Position numbers and translations under genes: made by a program
The notes under the pieces: generated by a model
What the model saw: the letters and a program-made list of their open reading frames with translations, nothing else
The model's database searches: none
What the model was told of the DNA's origin: nothing
Shown here: positions 1-12,047 of the stretch, piece after piece
Position numbering within the stretch: position 1 is the first letter of the stretch
Layout: the number at the start of each line of letters is the position of its first letter
Assembly: GCA_029339505.1 (NCBI GenBank)
Contig: JAQISU010000179.1
Location: 14,880,001-14,944,000 of the forward strand
Length of the DNA stretch: 64,000 bases
Source: Unio delphinus
Taxonomy: Eukaryota; Mollusca; Bivalvia; Unionida; Unionidae
Reading direction: 5' to 3'

Positions 1-175
1 ATTTGGCAAATGTGGGTATATGAGATAGCCTGCTAGTAGCTTCTCGTGGGTCAGTGGTTCTTTCCGGGGGGTGGGGGTGGGTGTGTCTGGGTTATTCCTC
101 AAACATTAATACTGGCTGCCATGTATAGCCTATCGTGTGCTAAAATATGAGGTTAAACACTACAACAACTCTCTA
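1..175 (+). repeat. SINE-like repeat, partial copy
   Basis: This stretch resembles 27,240-27,400: both share a 'ggcaaatgtgg-atat' start, a 'gccagtagcttc' block, 'tgggtcag', and 'taacctatc-tatgctgaaatatg'. The copy at 27 kb has a tRNA-like head; this one begins inside the body because the window starts here. It is interspersed repeat, not gene sequence. Confidence 0.45.
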
Positions 176-234
176 TGCACTTGTATATCTGTATAAATTG
201 ATAAATAAAAACCAAGTTTGGCAGATTTACTCAC

Positions 235-312
235 CTGATCTACGTACAAGATAAGTGACTCTCTTGTGTCTCCTGGCTTCTCAAAATGATTGATTTCATC
301 TTGATATAGCAA
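235..312 (-). CDS. A2M/CD109-like gene, most 3' visible exon (receptor-binding domain)
   Basis: A 78-bp, phase 0-0 exon on the minus strand with a 'tttcag' acceptor at its 5' side (above 312) and a 'GTGAGT' donor below 235. It encodes 26 residues ending in RESLILYVDQ, which resembles the late receptor-binding strand of alpha-2-macroglobulin/CD109 proteins that reads roughly 'vvLYfD'. It joins the 13,901-14,003 exon in phase. Later exons should lie left of the window. The family assignment comes from the whole exon chain rather than from this exon alone. Confidence 0.6.
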
Positions 313-857
313 CTGAAACAACAATAAAGAATGCTATAAAAATTGCAAGGTAAACAGCTTCAGTTGTAGAATAATGTTTAGTTTCTGCAAGAGTATGAAT
401 CTATAAAAGCAAAATTGGCTGATTTGATTATATTACAACAGTTATCATTTTGTCGAAACCTGTATTGTTTTGTTTTGAATATTTCTAAATGATTGAGAAA
501 TGACTCATAAATCTAGTTTCATAAACAAACCAGATGGAAAATGTAGAAGTTATCATGAGCTTCATTGCTATATGTTATACACTTCTATTTGCTATACTTA
601 GTCATGCTCACTTATGTACTACCATCTGATTATGCAACATTACACACATAGCTAGTGATCTATTTCATTGGTGGTCAATTGAATCTCTATAATAAAAGTG
701 GTTCACAGATGCCAACCTTGGCCACAGGGTCAATTGTGGCCATCCTTGTTAACTAGAAAGTTAAACATTTTGTTTCTTCAAACTAAAGAATACTAATAAT
801 AACATTCAAATTTTGAAGGCCAAATTTATATACAGCACGAAACGTACATCAACCATG

Positions 858-957
<100 letters not shown>

Positions 958-1389
958 AATATATCATATGGCCCAGACAAGTCCAAGTAATAAATATGAC
1001 TAAACAACCTGTTTTAAATTGTTCATCAACTACAAATAACTCCAAAAACAGCGTTTTAAATCTACTCAAGATTCTTCAAAACTTTATAATAATAGTATGA
1101 ATATTACAGTGTATTCATACGCAAGAAAAATGGGCAATAACTCTCAAATAAGATTCCACAATAACCATTCATGAGATATATATCTTCAAATGATGACCAT
1201 AACATGTACAAGGCTGTATGTCAATCAACTGAAAGCCAGATTAGTTGTGTTCATTTTTGTCTTACACCACATTAGACACCCAGACGAGAATCATTACAAA
1301 TTTGGATTACGTGACTAGCTTCTAGAGCAGAAGATTTTTTTATCAAAATAAATTTTACATGTTTTCAGGGTACTGAAAAGAAAAGAAAT

Positions 1390-1391
<2 letters not shown>

Positions 1392-1484
<93 letters not shown>

Positions 1485-1490
1485 TATATA
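1392..1490. repeat. (TA)n microsatellite
   Basis: About 49 TA dinucleotides with one interruption near 1,480. It directly abuts a pogo-type terminal sequence at 1,491, so the array may have grown from the TA target dinucleotide of that element. Confidence 0.95.
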
Positions 1491-1620
1491 CAGTGGGACC
1501 CCGCTATAACACGCCCTGTTATAACACGAATTCGGATATAACATGTGCGAAAAAAAACTGTGCAAAAAATGTGTTATCATTTTGGGGAGGAAATCACATA
1601 CAAAATCGAATATAAAATAA
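1491..1620 (+). mobile_element. pogo/Tigger-type terminal sequence, solo
   Basis: The sequence opens CAGTGGGACCCCGCTATAAC and repeats 'ataacacg' motifs, the terminal style of pogo/Tigger-like Tc1-mariner elements. It follows directly after TA. I could not find a matching inverted end nearby, so this is a fragment. Region 1,621-2,586 shows no convincing gene. Confidence 0.5.
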
Positions 1621-2582
1621 TCGCTGTATGGCTCCTAAAATTTCTAAAAATAACATATGTCTTCTAGTTTTGTGCCAGAATAAACATCGGAAATACGAAC
1701 CAATTGCTGGGCCTACTGAGAACTTTGATCTTTGTTTATTGTTGAAAAATGACAGCTCATAAGTGTCAATATTATTATTACTGATCCCTGAGCAATGAAG
1801 CCATCGTGTCTACTTTGTGTTTGTCTTGAATGCATTCTGAATACAATCGTTGTTCTAATAATCTCGGATATAATGTTCTCTTAATTTCATACACAACTAA
1901 GCAACAGCCAATGCGGGGTTGATAAAAGATTCTCACCAGAATGTATAAATCAATTAATTTAAGTACATTGTTTATCATTGTACAAGAACATGATGCAATA
2001 GCTGGGCGGCAAGTTCAAAGGACTTTGACTAGCAGCTTGGGTGGGAAAATGTGCTGATATTTACAATGACTGAATTCAGAGACAGAAAGATCCTGAGATG
2101 TACATGTAGTTATTATAAGAATACACTTTAGCTTCCATTATTTAATCTACGGACATGTACTATTTCATCATTCATTACGTACACCCGTTACGTAATTTTT
2201 GTTATTTTCTTTTCATTGAATTTAGTTACATAATGATCTGTGACAAAATTATTGAATGTTTTACATCCGTGTGTGGATATTTTCGATGGAAATATTTGTA
2301 TTATGGATTCAATGTATGTTACAAGATTCGCTGGTGAGTACACGGTGTTGATACTCTTTTCATGCAATAGATTATACATGTATATATAAATTAGACACGT
2401 GTATGTACCAATGCATGGTTCTCTGAATAAAGTAATATATTATATCTGCAATTTCTGTTACCACAGCAAATGTTTTTCTCATTTAATATATACTGATCAA
2501 AAATGGTAATGGTGCCATGCATTTTCGCACCTGTCTTTATGTACCCCCCCAACCCTCCAATTAAATCCAAAAATGTGTTGGT

Positions 2583-2586
<4 letters not shown>

Positions 2587-2662
<76 letters not shown>
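2587..2662. repeat. (TA)n microsatellite
   Basis: About 38 TA dinucleotides. Open frames crossing it on both strands are repeat artefacts. Confidence 0.95.
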
Positions 2663-2665
<3 letters not shown>

Positions 2666-2871
2666 CATATGTTTTTTGGCAAGGAAATAGTCAATTCCTA
2701 TTTGAAGATCAGTCTGTGGAATCATTAACAGTTGTGATTGTGTCCAGATACAAGTTGAGTCAAATTCTTGGGAATTACAAAGTGCTCACTGACATTTGGG
2801 CTAACAAATTACCTTGGGATTATTGTAAATTCATTCAAAGACATTCAGGATTACATTTTTCTGGTACATAA

Positions 2872-3015
2872 GGACATTCAATAGTACTGGTATATCAGTA
2901 CATTCAATAGTACTGGTATATCAGGACATTCAATAGTACTGGTATATCAGGACATTCAATAGTACTTGTATATAAGGACATTCAATAGTACTGGTATATC
3001 AGGACATTCAAGACT
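2872..3015. repeat. 26-bp minisatellite
   Basis: Five to six head-to-tail copies of 'ggacattcaatagtactgg' plus 'tatatca', the last one decayed. It is simple tandem duplication without coding potential. Confidence 0.9.
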
Positions 3016-5150
3016 ATTGGAATTCATATGAAACATTTTATACTTTTGGACTTATCATAGGACATTCAGTATTATTTGGGATTTAATTCAAAACACTGTA
3101 AGTGTTTCTTAAGTTTACACTTTGTAACTTAACAGAAATAATAACTTGTCAATTTTACTAAACTTCATGATTTCAATATATTTTCTGTTACATATAGTTT
3201 TAGATGTAGAGTTGTAACACTGTTGACTGTCCTCTAAATGATCCTCTAAGCTAAGTTCACCTCGAAAAGAGAAAGTTGAGATTGACATCAGATGTATTAA
3301 TGAGTCTCATATTTCTTAAGCACTGGTTTTTAAGCATTGCTTCTAACTGATCTATATTATGGGGGACAGACAGCATAAAAAATTATTTTAAAAAAAATAA
3401 ATTTGTTTAAATCTTTTTTAATTTGGTAGATTTCAACCACAAAACAGTATATGTGGTAGATGGCTTTAAAACAGCATATTTGTTCTACTGCAGGCAGCAT
3501 CATAAATACGGATCCAAACAAAAAGGAAACAAGTTTTTAGAAAAATACAAGAATCACAGTGACTTGTCAAATGTACATCTTCAAATGATGACCAAAATAT
3601 TAATAAATCTGATGGAAATCATTTTAAAACTCAAACTAGTTACATTCACAAGATTCTGTCACACTGCATTCGATTTCTGGTCAAGAAAGAAAAATGCTCA
3701 AGTGAATTGATCGCACAGTCTGTCATTTTCATGGCAGCGGGTTTAGGATGGGTTGAAATATAAAAATGGTACTTCTGAATAGACCCTCAGTCTACTTCAA
3801 TAAATGTCTGTGATAAATAACATTTAATAAATAAACAAAGCTTGCAATTGTTTATATTCTTTATAGACACAGAGGCAGTAATATGTAATGACAAAGACAC
3901 TACATCATATGTATTAGAATTGCATGTAATAGCAGAGACATTTACCACAAAATACTGAAAATTAAGTTCTGCTATTGCACAACTTGTTTAATTGTATTTG
4001 GTTATTTTTAAAAATGCTTCAAGAACTTCAAAAACAGTAGAAGAGTCTCATTACAGTTTTGCAAACTTTAAGAGCATTATTTTGGTAGTTTAGAAATCAA
4101 GTGCTTACACGATCAGATTATGAAATTTAACATTAATATTACATATGTATTAGGTTGATTGTGTGATTTTCATATGCATGCTCATATATAGGTGGATTGG
4201 GAAGAATAAATTGCTCAAATTTTGCAATAATGTGCATGATTACTTGTCTTGGATAAAATGCTGGAAATTACCAGTTGCATTCACTAGTTGCATATCCTTG
4301 GCTCACACTCAAAGCCCTCCAAGATGGTGATGATATAAACATGTCTACCTAGGTTTATATAAATTAGATGAGAACATATATTATTTTGATCTAGTGGGGT
4401 AACAAACTCAGTCCGAAGTGACAAACTTGGTCAGACTTGACAAACTCAGGTGCAAAATATCTCATTAATCTCTCTTATTATTTTGCCCATTTATGCCAAT
4501 GATAAAATAAACTAATTTATCAAGTGTCAGCAAAATCTGATCCAAACTTATGTCTACAGCATGGCAACAAGCTTAGCCAATCAGATACACAATTACCTCA
4601 TTAACATGCATAGATCAAGTCAAATTCATTCAAAATTTTGTTAATAGAAGACTATGTACCGAATATGACCACAATTGTATCAGAAATTAAGTTGCTATAT
4701 TGTTGACAAGCTCAGCCAATCAGATAAAAGGACATGCGTGAATTTAATTCAGAATCATACTCATCCAAGATCTTGAAGACACAGGCATATTTACCAAGTT
4801 TGATCCAACCTCTATAAAAATTCATCTCAAGAGTGATAAAAATCCTCAGCCAATTAAATGTAACATACCCATGATACACAGGCTTATGCAGTATTGTATG
4901 AACACAAACTATGTAAATTCTATCCCAAATGTTACAATTCCATAATGTTTATTTTATATATTTTAATACATCCTGATAAAGTGTTTCTTTCTGAAAATAA
5001 AGACATTAGTAAAATGCATCACAATTAAAGCCATTAAAGGTCCTGATTTAAACATGTCTACTAAGTTTTATAGAAGAATTTTTTTTCTAGCAAAAAATAT
5101 GTTTTTCGAAAATACTTACCCAATCATAGTACCTTGGGAATACTACTGCT
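3016..5150. other. intronic sequence without recognised gene
   Basis: AT-rich sequence with scattered stops in all frames. A 96-codon open stretch near 3,423-3,710 has no recognisable motif. Around 4,380-4,900 there is a diverged dispersed repeat ('gacaaactcag', 'cctcattaa-atgcat') that recurs near 12,370-12,780. Confidence 0.6.
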
Positions 5151-6900
5151 ACCTCACAAATCCAGCCCTTCCAAACACTTTATTTAGCTAAAAGGAGCTA
5201 AGCGTTCTCAGTAATCATAGAGTGGAAGCCTTTGCTCATACTCAGCGCTAATCTTCTTCCTTCAAAGAGCCAGATGAAGAAATTGTCTATCTGTGGGATC
5301 GATGCTTGGAGAGGTAAAATATGACTGGTTGCACACCAGCGGGTGAAAATGGGCCATTTGCCTACATCTGCTTTCAGAGTTGATGTGCATCGTGCCTGAG
5401 CAATTTTCTCCATAACTGGTTGTGAAAACTGTTTAAGTCTGAGGGCCTGTTTGATATGATCCCGAGATGCAGGTTCAAGAGCTCCAGGCAAGGATGAAAT
5501 GTTTTTTTTTCAGTAGATGAGAGAAGACCCAAATCTATTGCAGGGTCTCCAATGCAAGATTGATGAAGTCATGGATCCATGACGTCTCCTGTTGGAGTGG
5601 TGCAATGAGGTTGCGACCAATGGCTTATTCCTTTGTTTTCTGTATCAATTCTCAGAATCATTAGTGTTGGAGGCTAGGAGCATGCATTCAGGTTGTTCCA
5701 ATCTAAGGATATGGTGTCAACTGACAATGCTTTTGGATCCAGGACGGGAGAGACAAAGGTTGGGATTTTGATATTCCACCTTGTCACAAATAGGTCCACT
5801 AATGGTCAGTCCAGATTTGGGTGAAAACTGAGAGATGAAGCATCCATTGTATGTAAATCAGTTGATTGTTTTGTGATGAGTCGGCTAGAATGTTGAGGCA
5901 TCCCCGTATATGCCGAACTCATATGCGAGTTTGTTGTTGACAACACCAGTTTAGAAAGCCCCACACCATGATGCAAAGGTCTGTGAACTTGGTTCCTCCT
6001 TATCATTTCAGATAAATCACTACACTGTAGAGTTGTTTGACAGAATCATGACTCACTTGTCAGAGAAGCATTCCTGATAAAAGTGAAAGGCTTCATAATG
6101 GCCATCATTACCAGAAGATTGATGTTCAAAAGGCGTTCGTGGAGAAACCAGGCAATGATGACTTCCCAAAATGATGTAGAAGGTCGGCTCCCCAGCCCTC
6201 CATACTGGTGTTGGTACAAATGGTAATCTTGGGCGGTGGTAGGTGCAGAGGTACACCCACCATGACCCGAGAAAGGTTGCCCAAAGGCTGCAGATGGTGC
6301 CCCAGTTGTGAGCAGATTATAGATTGATCCAGTGGTCAAACTTTGGGTATACATTCAGACAGAAGAAGCATTTTTAATGGGTACCAAAAAAAGGAAACTT
6401 AGGACAAGGTCTGCTGCTGCATTGAGTAAACCTCGGACACAAAATAATTCTCATGCTGATATGTTTCTCCTCGAGAGTGAAGAAGTCACTATGTTGTGAA
6501 TTTTAAATGCCTGATCATGAAGGAGACAAACAGTGTTCCTGTGTATTGAACTCCATACTTAGATGAACAAATTGTTGGGACATTACTAGGTCGGATTTGC
6601 CCTCATTGATGAGAAAGCCCAGATTGGTAAGTGCCATTTGTCTTTAGAACCAAGAAGAGTCTGGAATAGAATCATGGTGAGAGAGTGATTTAAATAAGTT
6701 CTACTGCCATTGTCCAAAGAAGGATGACTATTTACTGCTGTAATGCGGTAGTTGTATAATTTTAATGCCTTATATGGGATGCTGGTGAATGTCAGAACTC
6801 TGGTTAGCAGTGGGGGAGTGTGAAACACGATGCTGCATCCCTTATAAATCACTTGCTGAGTCCTGGTATCATTGTGGCAAACTATGTCCTGTTTATTAGC
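5150..6900 (-). pseudogene. DIRS-like retroelement pol remnant (RT, RNase H, tyrosine recombinase N-terminus)
   Basis: Minus-strand translation in several frames gives, from high to low coordinate: an RT tail containing LGFLINEGKSDLV (about 6,540-6,610); RNase H-like segments (about 6,060-6,260); a 'VDLFVTRWN' and 'PTFVSPVLDPKA' block (about 5,720-5,830); and an open 98-codon piece (5,198-5,491) with 'STLKADVGKWPIFTRWC' and an ALSMSKGFHSMI segment. That last pattern is typical of the N-terminal helical domain of DIRS tyrosine recombinases. Frames are broken by stops and shifts, and the recombinase catalytic half (R..HxxR..Y) is missing on the 3' side, so the copy is dead. Order and orientation fit one element. 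Confidence 0.7.
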
Positions 6901-7159
6901 AAAGTAAATTTTAATTTAAGTGGAGGAGACAATTGAGAGGAGAAACAGAGGCGTCTCTCTGTTTTATTAGCTATGTTTTGTGATCACTGTATCTTACTCT
7001 GAGTGGATCTCTCATAAGACTGTTTTCCAGAATTTGTGATCTATAGTGGTTCTTGGATCCCATTCCTGATTTCCTGTAGTATCCCTGTAATGATGCTGCT
7101 GTGGCAGGTTAGGGATGTATCTTTGGTGGCCTGTTTACAAACCTCTTCAATCTGGCTGT

Positions 7160-8700
7160 TAAATGGTTGAATGAAAAGGGATGTGTATGCAGCCAAGCTT
7201 TATGGCGTTCCTTTAGAAAAGTGGAGGTTGCGAGTACCGAGTCCAGTTCAGCTAATTTGCAGATTAGTAGCAGCGGAGAAGGCATTGGCTATGGTATTGC
7301 TCTATTTATAACACAGGCCATGTGTAATACAGTAAAACCTGTTTTGAGAGACCACTGCTATTAGAGACCACCTGTTTTGAGACCAGAATTTCCATGCACA
7401 TACTTATTGATTATATAGTGTTATGACCTGTTATGAGAGACCACCTGTCTTGAGAGACCATTATTTATTGGCAGAAGGGGTGGTCTTTCAAGACAGGTTC
7501 TACTGAACCAACTCCTATGCATGTCCTATAGAAGTCGAAGTGGAAGAACAGAGACTATGTTGCTCTTGTTGGAAAACTGACATGGAAACAAAGTCCAGTA
7601 GAGAGCCCCCAGAGACGATATTACACACTAACTATTGAGTATGATCAAAGGCCACTCAATCCATATCCAGTCTGTTTTGGATATTGTGAGAGACGCTATA
7701 TCCTGATCTATTGATGGGGTTTCCATGTGTAAGGCTGGCATGTGAAAGCAGTAGAAAATTATTGTTAATGCTGGGATCCTGCAATTGATGGTGATGACAA
7801 TTCAGAATGTTTTTAACCCTTTCTGACTGCAGGAGTAACTTGAAGGCAGGGTCCTCCTTCTTTATCATAAGATTAACAGAAGTTGGGAATCTAGTCTAGT
7901 TTGGTGTTTGTGTGGGGAGAGGTGAACAAAACTCAGGGGTAAAAGGTGGAATATTTCCTCTTTGGACGCTGGGAGGGATGAATCTGCACCTGAAATTGTG
8001 TAGTCCAGAACTGATGATATTCCCTGAGAAAAAGCATCATCATCCTTAGAGGAACAAGGTGAGTCGGAAGAGTGATGAGATCTATCACACACGAAACTTG
8101 TAGTACATCCTGAATTAGAAACGTGAGCTGCAGAAAATCTTTCAGTGGCAATGTGTCAGGAAGCTGGTGAAGCAATGTCTGCAGAAGTCTGAGGAGTTAA
8201 ATGAGGCATTGTCCAGAAACGAGTCCTGAGGTGAAATATGTGTCAGAGTGGTTCCTGGGTAAGTTGACATATGCCTGTTTCGAAAACCTGTTAGAAGGTC
8301 TGTTGTGTGATCGAGTCCTAAAAAGAGAATGGTGTTGCCACTCCTGATCACACAAACATGGCCTAGGTTTGTTGTAGTGGAAATAGGCTATGTTTGTGGG
8401 AGGAGTATCATCCATTCTCATAGCTGGGACAGATTACTGGATGCTTGACCCACATAACCTGCCAATATATCAGAGGGAAGTAATGGCCATTGCTTAAGCT
8501 CTTACCCTTGGTTCTCTGCAAAAGAAAATGAGTCAAGTCTGAAAGGAATTGCCAGTAACATTGGGTCTGGAGGAGGTGACTTGTGTAATAATGCAGTTTC
8601 TGATTTTGTTGCGTTCCAGCGCTTTGTGGCTGAAGGGAGAGAGGTCAAGTTGTCCTCCTTTCAATAAAAATATTCATGTACTAATAAAAGGTCAGATTGT
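7160..8700 (-). pseudogene. probable 5' (gag-like) part of the DIRS-like element
   Basis: Upstream of the pol remnant on the same strand, several open stretches (7,656-7,868; 7,865-8,092; 7,933-8,421 in overlapping frames) are rich in Ser, His and Pro, as expected for a decayed gag-like first reading frame. No diagnostic motif is visible. A small TA-type MITE is inserted at about 7,329-7,507. The assignment rests on position and strand only. Confidence 0.35.
7329..7507. mobile_element. pogo-type MITE, about 180 bp
   Basis: The left end CAGTAAAACCTGTTTTGAGA and right end TCAAGACAGGTTCTACTG are inverted copies of each other, and 'gagaccacc' repeats occur just inside. The left flank is TA. The short length and absence of a reading frame make it non-autonomous. 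Confidence 0.75.
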
Positions 8701-8920
8701 ATATTGATGACATCATCGTTTGAATTCCACTTCTGTGTCTTTTGCCCACAGTATCAACCTGAAAGCATAATGATCAAAAAAATATAAATGAGGGGACTAG
8801 CCCTGTCACCTTGTATGGTACTGTCAGTGTGACTAAAGCTTAGCGTTGGCCCAGTAAGTTTTAACAGACATGGTGCAGACCTGGCCAACAGAAATTTACC
8901 TGGAAAAAAAAATATGTTGT

Positions 8921-8928
8921 AGCAGAGG
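8921..8928 (+). repeat. 8-bp target-site duplication (left) AGCAGAGG
   Basis: AGCAGAGG here is repeated exactly at 12,040-12,047 on the other side of the element. Eight-base duplications are the mark of hAT-type transposition. Confidence 0.9.
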
Positions 8929-9837
8929 TAGTGATGGGAATCGGTCAGAAATTCCTAATCGATAATCGGTTCCCAATAACCAACTGATCATCAATTATAA
9001 TCAGTTACTAAGAGCAAATTTTAAGTTTTGTTAAACAGTTATATCTCTTTAATCAAGATGTTCAATATGTTTATAAATGCACAGGAGTAATCTCTTTTAA
9101 TGACATGTATACTTTAACCTGACAATAATATTACATTGTGTGTTACTTTTGTTCTACAACTTTGTTAAATGAACGCAACTTTTTATGGCTGATGAGTCAT
9201 ATGTAACTAAAATACTGCTACAATCCCCCAAAATTCTTTCGTTCACATGTGATGTGTCTATAATTTAAAGTATAGAAAGACATGTTTTCTTGTTTGTCAT
9301 TGTTTATAAATACTAAAAAAGATGTTGCAATTTAACTGAAACAAATCAACAAAATGTGTTTAAATTTATTAACTTAACAATTTAACAATTTGAGCATGTA
9401 CTTATGACTATATGTTCCTAATTATGAATCATAAGGTTTCATATTTGTAGTTTTGAAGGGAAGTAATACATTTCAGGTCAACTTTAGTGGCTGGGAGTTT
9501 TACTAACCTTTGTGCTTTTCATACACCTAAAAGTAGTCTCCCTTTACACAATCGATTATGGAGTTCACAATTGATTACACTGGTCAACAGTGAAATCATT
9601 ACTGACTTGAAAAGGCCCTAATCTGTAGTATTTTGGTGTGCCGAACACGAATATAACCGTGAATTTTTTTTATTGGCTCTCGTTTTGAAGATATTCATAT
9701 ACCTCATTTTCTATGTTTCACTGTGTAAATTTCTCCAGTAGGACTGCAGCAACATCCGGAATAATGATGTAACATTGCATAATACCATCATGCTCACATC
9801 ATCCACAGTTGATTGCATCATTTTCTGATGCAATGCA

Positions 9838-9960
9838 ATACTAATGCCATGCGGCTGCTGAAGTAAGTTGACGTCAGCAGTGTACTATACATGTGTAGGC
9901 CTATTATACTAATGCCAGGCGGCTGCTGAAGCTGACGTAAGCAGTGTACTATATAAAGCC
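9838..9960 (+). promoter_or_regulatory. duplicated upstream box, CRE-like sites and TATA box of the transposase gene
   Basis: Two roughly 70-bp copies of 'actaatgcca-gcggctgctgaag' precede the gene. The first carries the palindrome TGACGTCA (9,869-9,876), a consensus CRE; the second carries TGACGTAA. The second copy ends in CTATATAAAG near 9,950, a strong TATA box about 120 bp upstream of the ATG at 10,072. Function is inferred from motif and position. Confidence 0.55.
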
Positions 9961-10071
9961 CAATCAGATAGGTTCAGCATTTAAAATATTTTAGACGTTG
10001 TGCGAGACAGTTCAAGCTACGTTTACATAAAACTTATTATTTTATCCATTTACGTACAATAAAGAACAGTA

Positions 10072-11073
10072 ATGCCTCGAAAGTGTGTTAATACCGCCGA
10101 CAATTTTTGCTATATTTGTGGGGAAGTGACATTTGCCAACCAGAAGAAAAGTATCAATTCTCAAGTGAAGAAGGCATATCATCTTTACTTCGGATGCAAG
10201 GTTGGTGACCAAGACAAGCCTTGGGCTCCGCATATATGCTGTGCTACATGTACAACACAGCTTTCACAGTGGTTGAATTACAAAAGGTCATCAATGCCGT
10301 TTGCAGTCCCAATGGTGTGGAGAGAGCCAAGCAACCACCTAAATGACTGTTACTTCTGCTTGGTTCCTCCTCTTTCCGGCGGAATAACGAAGCGAAAGAA
10401 GTCGAGAATAGTCTACCCAAACATTCCGTCTGAATTGAGACCAGTTCCACATGGTGAGGGACTTCCTATTCCAGAACCTCCAGCAGAATATTCTCTTGAT
10501 TCATCTGACGAAGACAAAGGTGAGTCGACCTGTTCTTCTCCTGGTCCATCAGCATGCAGTGATCCAGATTTTCACTGTGGTGCATCATCAACCCCACACA
10601 GAATAACACAGGAAGAACTAAATGACCTGATTCGTGATTTGGACTTATCAAAGAACAAGGCAGAATTGCTAGGATCAAGACTCCAACAATGGAATCTTCT
10701 AGAAGAAGATGTCACAATTACTGCATATCGAAAGCGCCACCAGCAATTGGAGCCTTTCTTCAGAAAGGAAAGTAATCTGATATTCTGTTCCAATATTGAG
10801 GGCCTCATGAATGCTTTAAAAATCACTCATGACCCACAAGAATGGAGACTATTTGTGGACTCTTCGAAACTGAGTCTCAAGGCTGTGCTTTTGCACAATG
10901 GAAACATTCTTCCATCAATTCCAGTAGCGTATGCTGTCCACATGAAAGAGACATACGATAACTTAAAGCAGCTACTGAATTCCATTGAGTATAACAAGTA
11001 CAGCTGGCACCTCTGTGGTGATTTGAAGGTAGTTGCCCTTTTAATGGGACTGCAGCAAGGATATACAAAAAAA
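10072..11073 (+). CDS. transposase, N-terminal and first catalytic part (frame 0)
   Basis: It begins at an ATG 120 bp after a TATA box. The first about 100 residues form a cysteine-rich zinc-binding module: CYICGE, then a VGDQDKPWAPHICC segment, then WREPSNHLNDCYFC. A low-complexity acidic linker follows (residues about 130-165). The core contains FVDSSKLSLKAVLLHNGN, a likely first catalytic Asp strand, and CGDLKVVALLMGLQQGYTK, with the second Asp. The frame then meets the A7 run at 11,067-11,073 and would otherwise end out of family at 11,124. I know this as a widespread uncharacterised animal protein family. The 8-bp duplication argues that it is a hAT-type transposase. Confidence 0.75.
11067..11073 (+). 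promoter_or_regulatory. A_AAA_AAA heptamer at the transposase frame change
   Basis: In the frame of the upstream gene part the codons are ACA AAA AAA, so the seven As form a correctly phased slippery heptamer. A -1 slip leads exactly into the downstream frame that starts at the last A (11,073). The alternative is a one-base loss from a run of eight As, by mutation or as a homopolymer error in the assembly. Sequence alone cannot separate these. Confidence 0.5.
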
Positions 11074-11759
11074 TGTGTTTCTTATGCGAGTGGGATAGCC
11101 GAGCAAGGGAAATGCACTACATGAGGAAGGAATATACTCACAGGCAGAATGTAGCCATTGGAGAGAAGAATATCCAACACCCAGCTCTGGTTGAGGCTCA
11201 GAAAATCTTGCTACCACCCCTTCACATCAAACTAGGTTTGATGAAGAACTTCGTGAAAGCCATTGACCGGACTTTGCCAGCATTCCGATACCTGCATGAA
11301 AAATTCCCTCGACTCAGCGAAGCAAAGATTAAAGAGGGAGTTTTTGTGGGTCCTCAGATTCGAGAGCTTTTCAAAGATGACCGGTTCAACAACTTGCTGG
11401 AAGGTGACGCCAAACAAGCATGGAATGCTTTTCGCCTAGTTTCTACAAACTTCCTCGGAAATGTTAGGGCAGAAAACTATAAGGAACTAGTAGAAGACAT
11501 GTTGATGAAGTATAAGAAACTTGGCTGCAATATGTCTCTAAAGATTCACTTCCTTCATTCCCATTTGGATTTCTTTCCTAGCAACTGTGGTATTGTTAGT
11601 GATGAACACGGCGAACGTTTTCATCAAGATATCGCAACAATGGAACAAAGATACCAGGGAAAATGGTCCACTACAATGCTGGCTGACTACTGCTGGACAC
11701 TCCTCAGAGATGCTCCCGAACAGCTGTACAAGAGACAGGCGAAGAAACCTAAGATGTAG
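11073..11759 (+). CDS. transposase, C-terminal part (-1 frame)
   Basis: This frame picks up at the A7 run with CFLCEWDSRA, a Cys-x2-Cys motif followed by a conserved Asp, and continues about 228 residues to a TAG. Later blocks include LPPLHIKLGLMKNFVKA, EGVFVGPQIREL, MSLKIHFLHSHLDFFP and SDEHGERFHQDI; the last carries acidic residues that could supply the catalytic Glu. It is one gene with 10,072-11,073, about 560 residues together. No other disabling changes were seen, so the element is either very young or uses frameshifting. Confidence 0.75.
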   Translation: MCFLCEWDSRAREMHYMRKEYTHRQNVAIGEKNIQHPALVEAQKILLPPLHIKLGLMKNFVKAIDRTLPAFRYLHEKFPRLSEAKIKEGVFVGPQIRELFKDDRFNNLLEGDAKQAWNAFRLVSTNFLGNVRAENYKELVEDMLMKYKKLGCNMSLKIHFLHSHLDFFPSNCGIVSDEHGERFHQDIATMEQRYQGKWSTTMLADYCWTLLRDAPEQLYKRQAKKPKM

Positions 11760-12039
11760 TCAATGACTTGATTTTTTATAGGTAGGCTATTACAGTTGAC
11801 CTTTTACTATTGGAATGCATTTCGTTATGTAAACATTAATTTCTTGCAGATTACAAAAAAACTAGAGCCAATTTTGTAATTTGACTGTCATATTCGTGTT
11901 CAGCACATAAAAATTGATAAGAATTGACTAATTTTATTTCAGTAACATGACTTTTGTAAAAATTTGTTGTCCAGTGTTATCTTATTGGTCTGCTCAAGCA
12001 AATGATGATCGATTATAATCGATAATCGGAACAACACTA

Positions 12040-12047
12040 AGCAGAGG
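12040..12047 (+). repeat. 8-bp target-site duplication (right) AGCAGAGG
   Basis: Exact match to 8,921-8,928, closing the hAT-type element. Confidence 0.9.

Larger units (their letters stand above)
8929..12039 (+). mobile_element. hAT-type DNA transposon, 3,111 bp, near-intact
   Basis: The element starts TAGTGATGGGAATCGG and ends with the inverse of TAGTGTTG, flanked by a perfect 8-bp duplication. The motif ATCGATAATCGG lies near both ends in the same orientation. Inside is one transposase gene split across two frames (10,072-11,759) behind a TATA box. The subterminal regions (8,945-9,830 and 11,760-12,030) hold no genes. Terminal repeats are short and imperfect, as in hAT elements. The host target lies in or next to DIRS remnant sequence, so this insertion is younger than that element. 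Confidence 0.85.
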
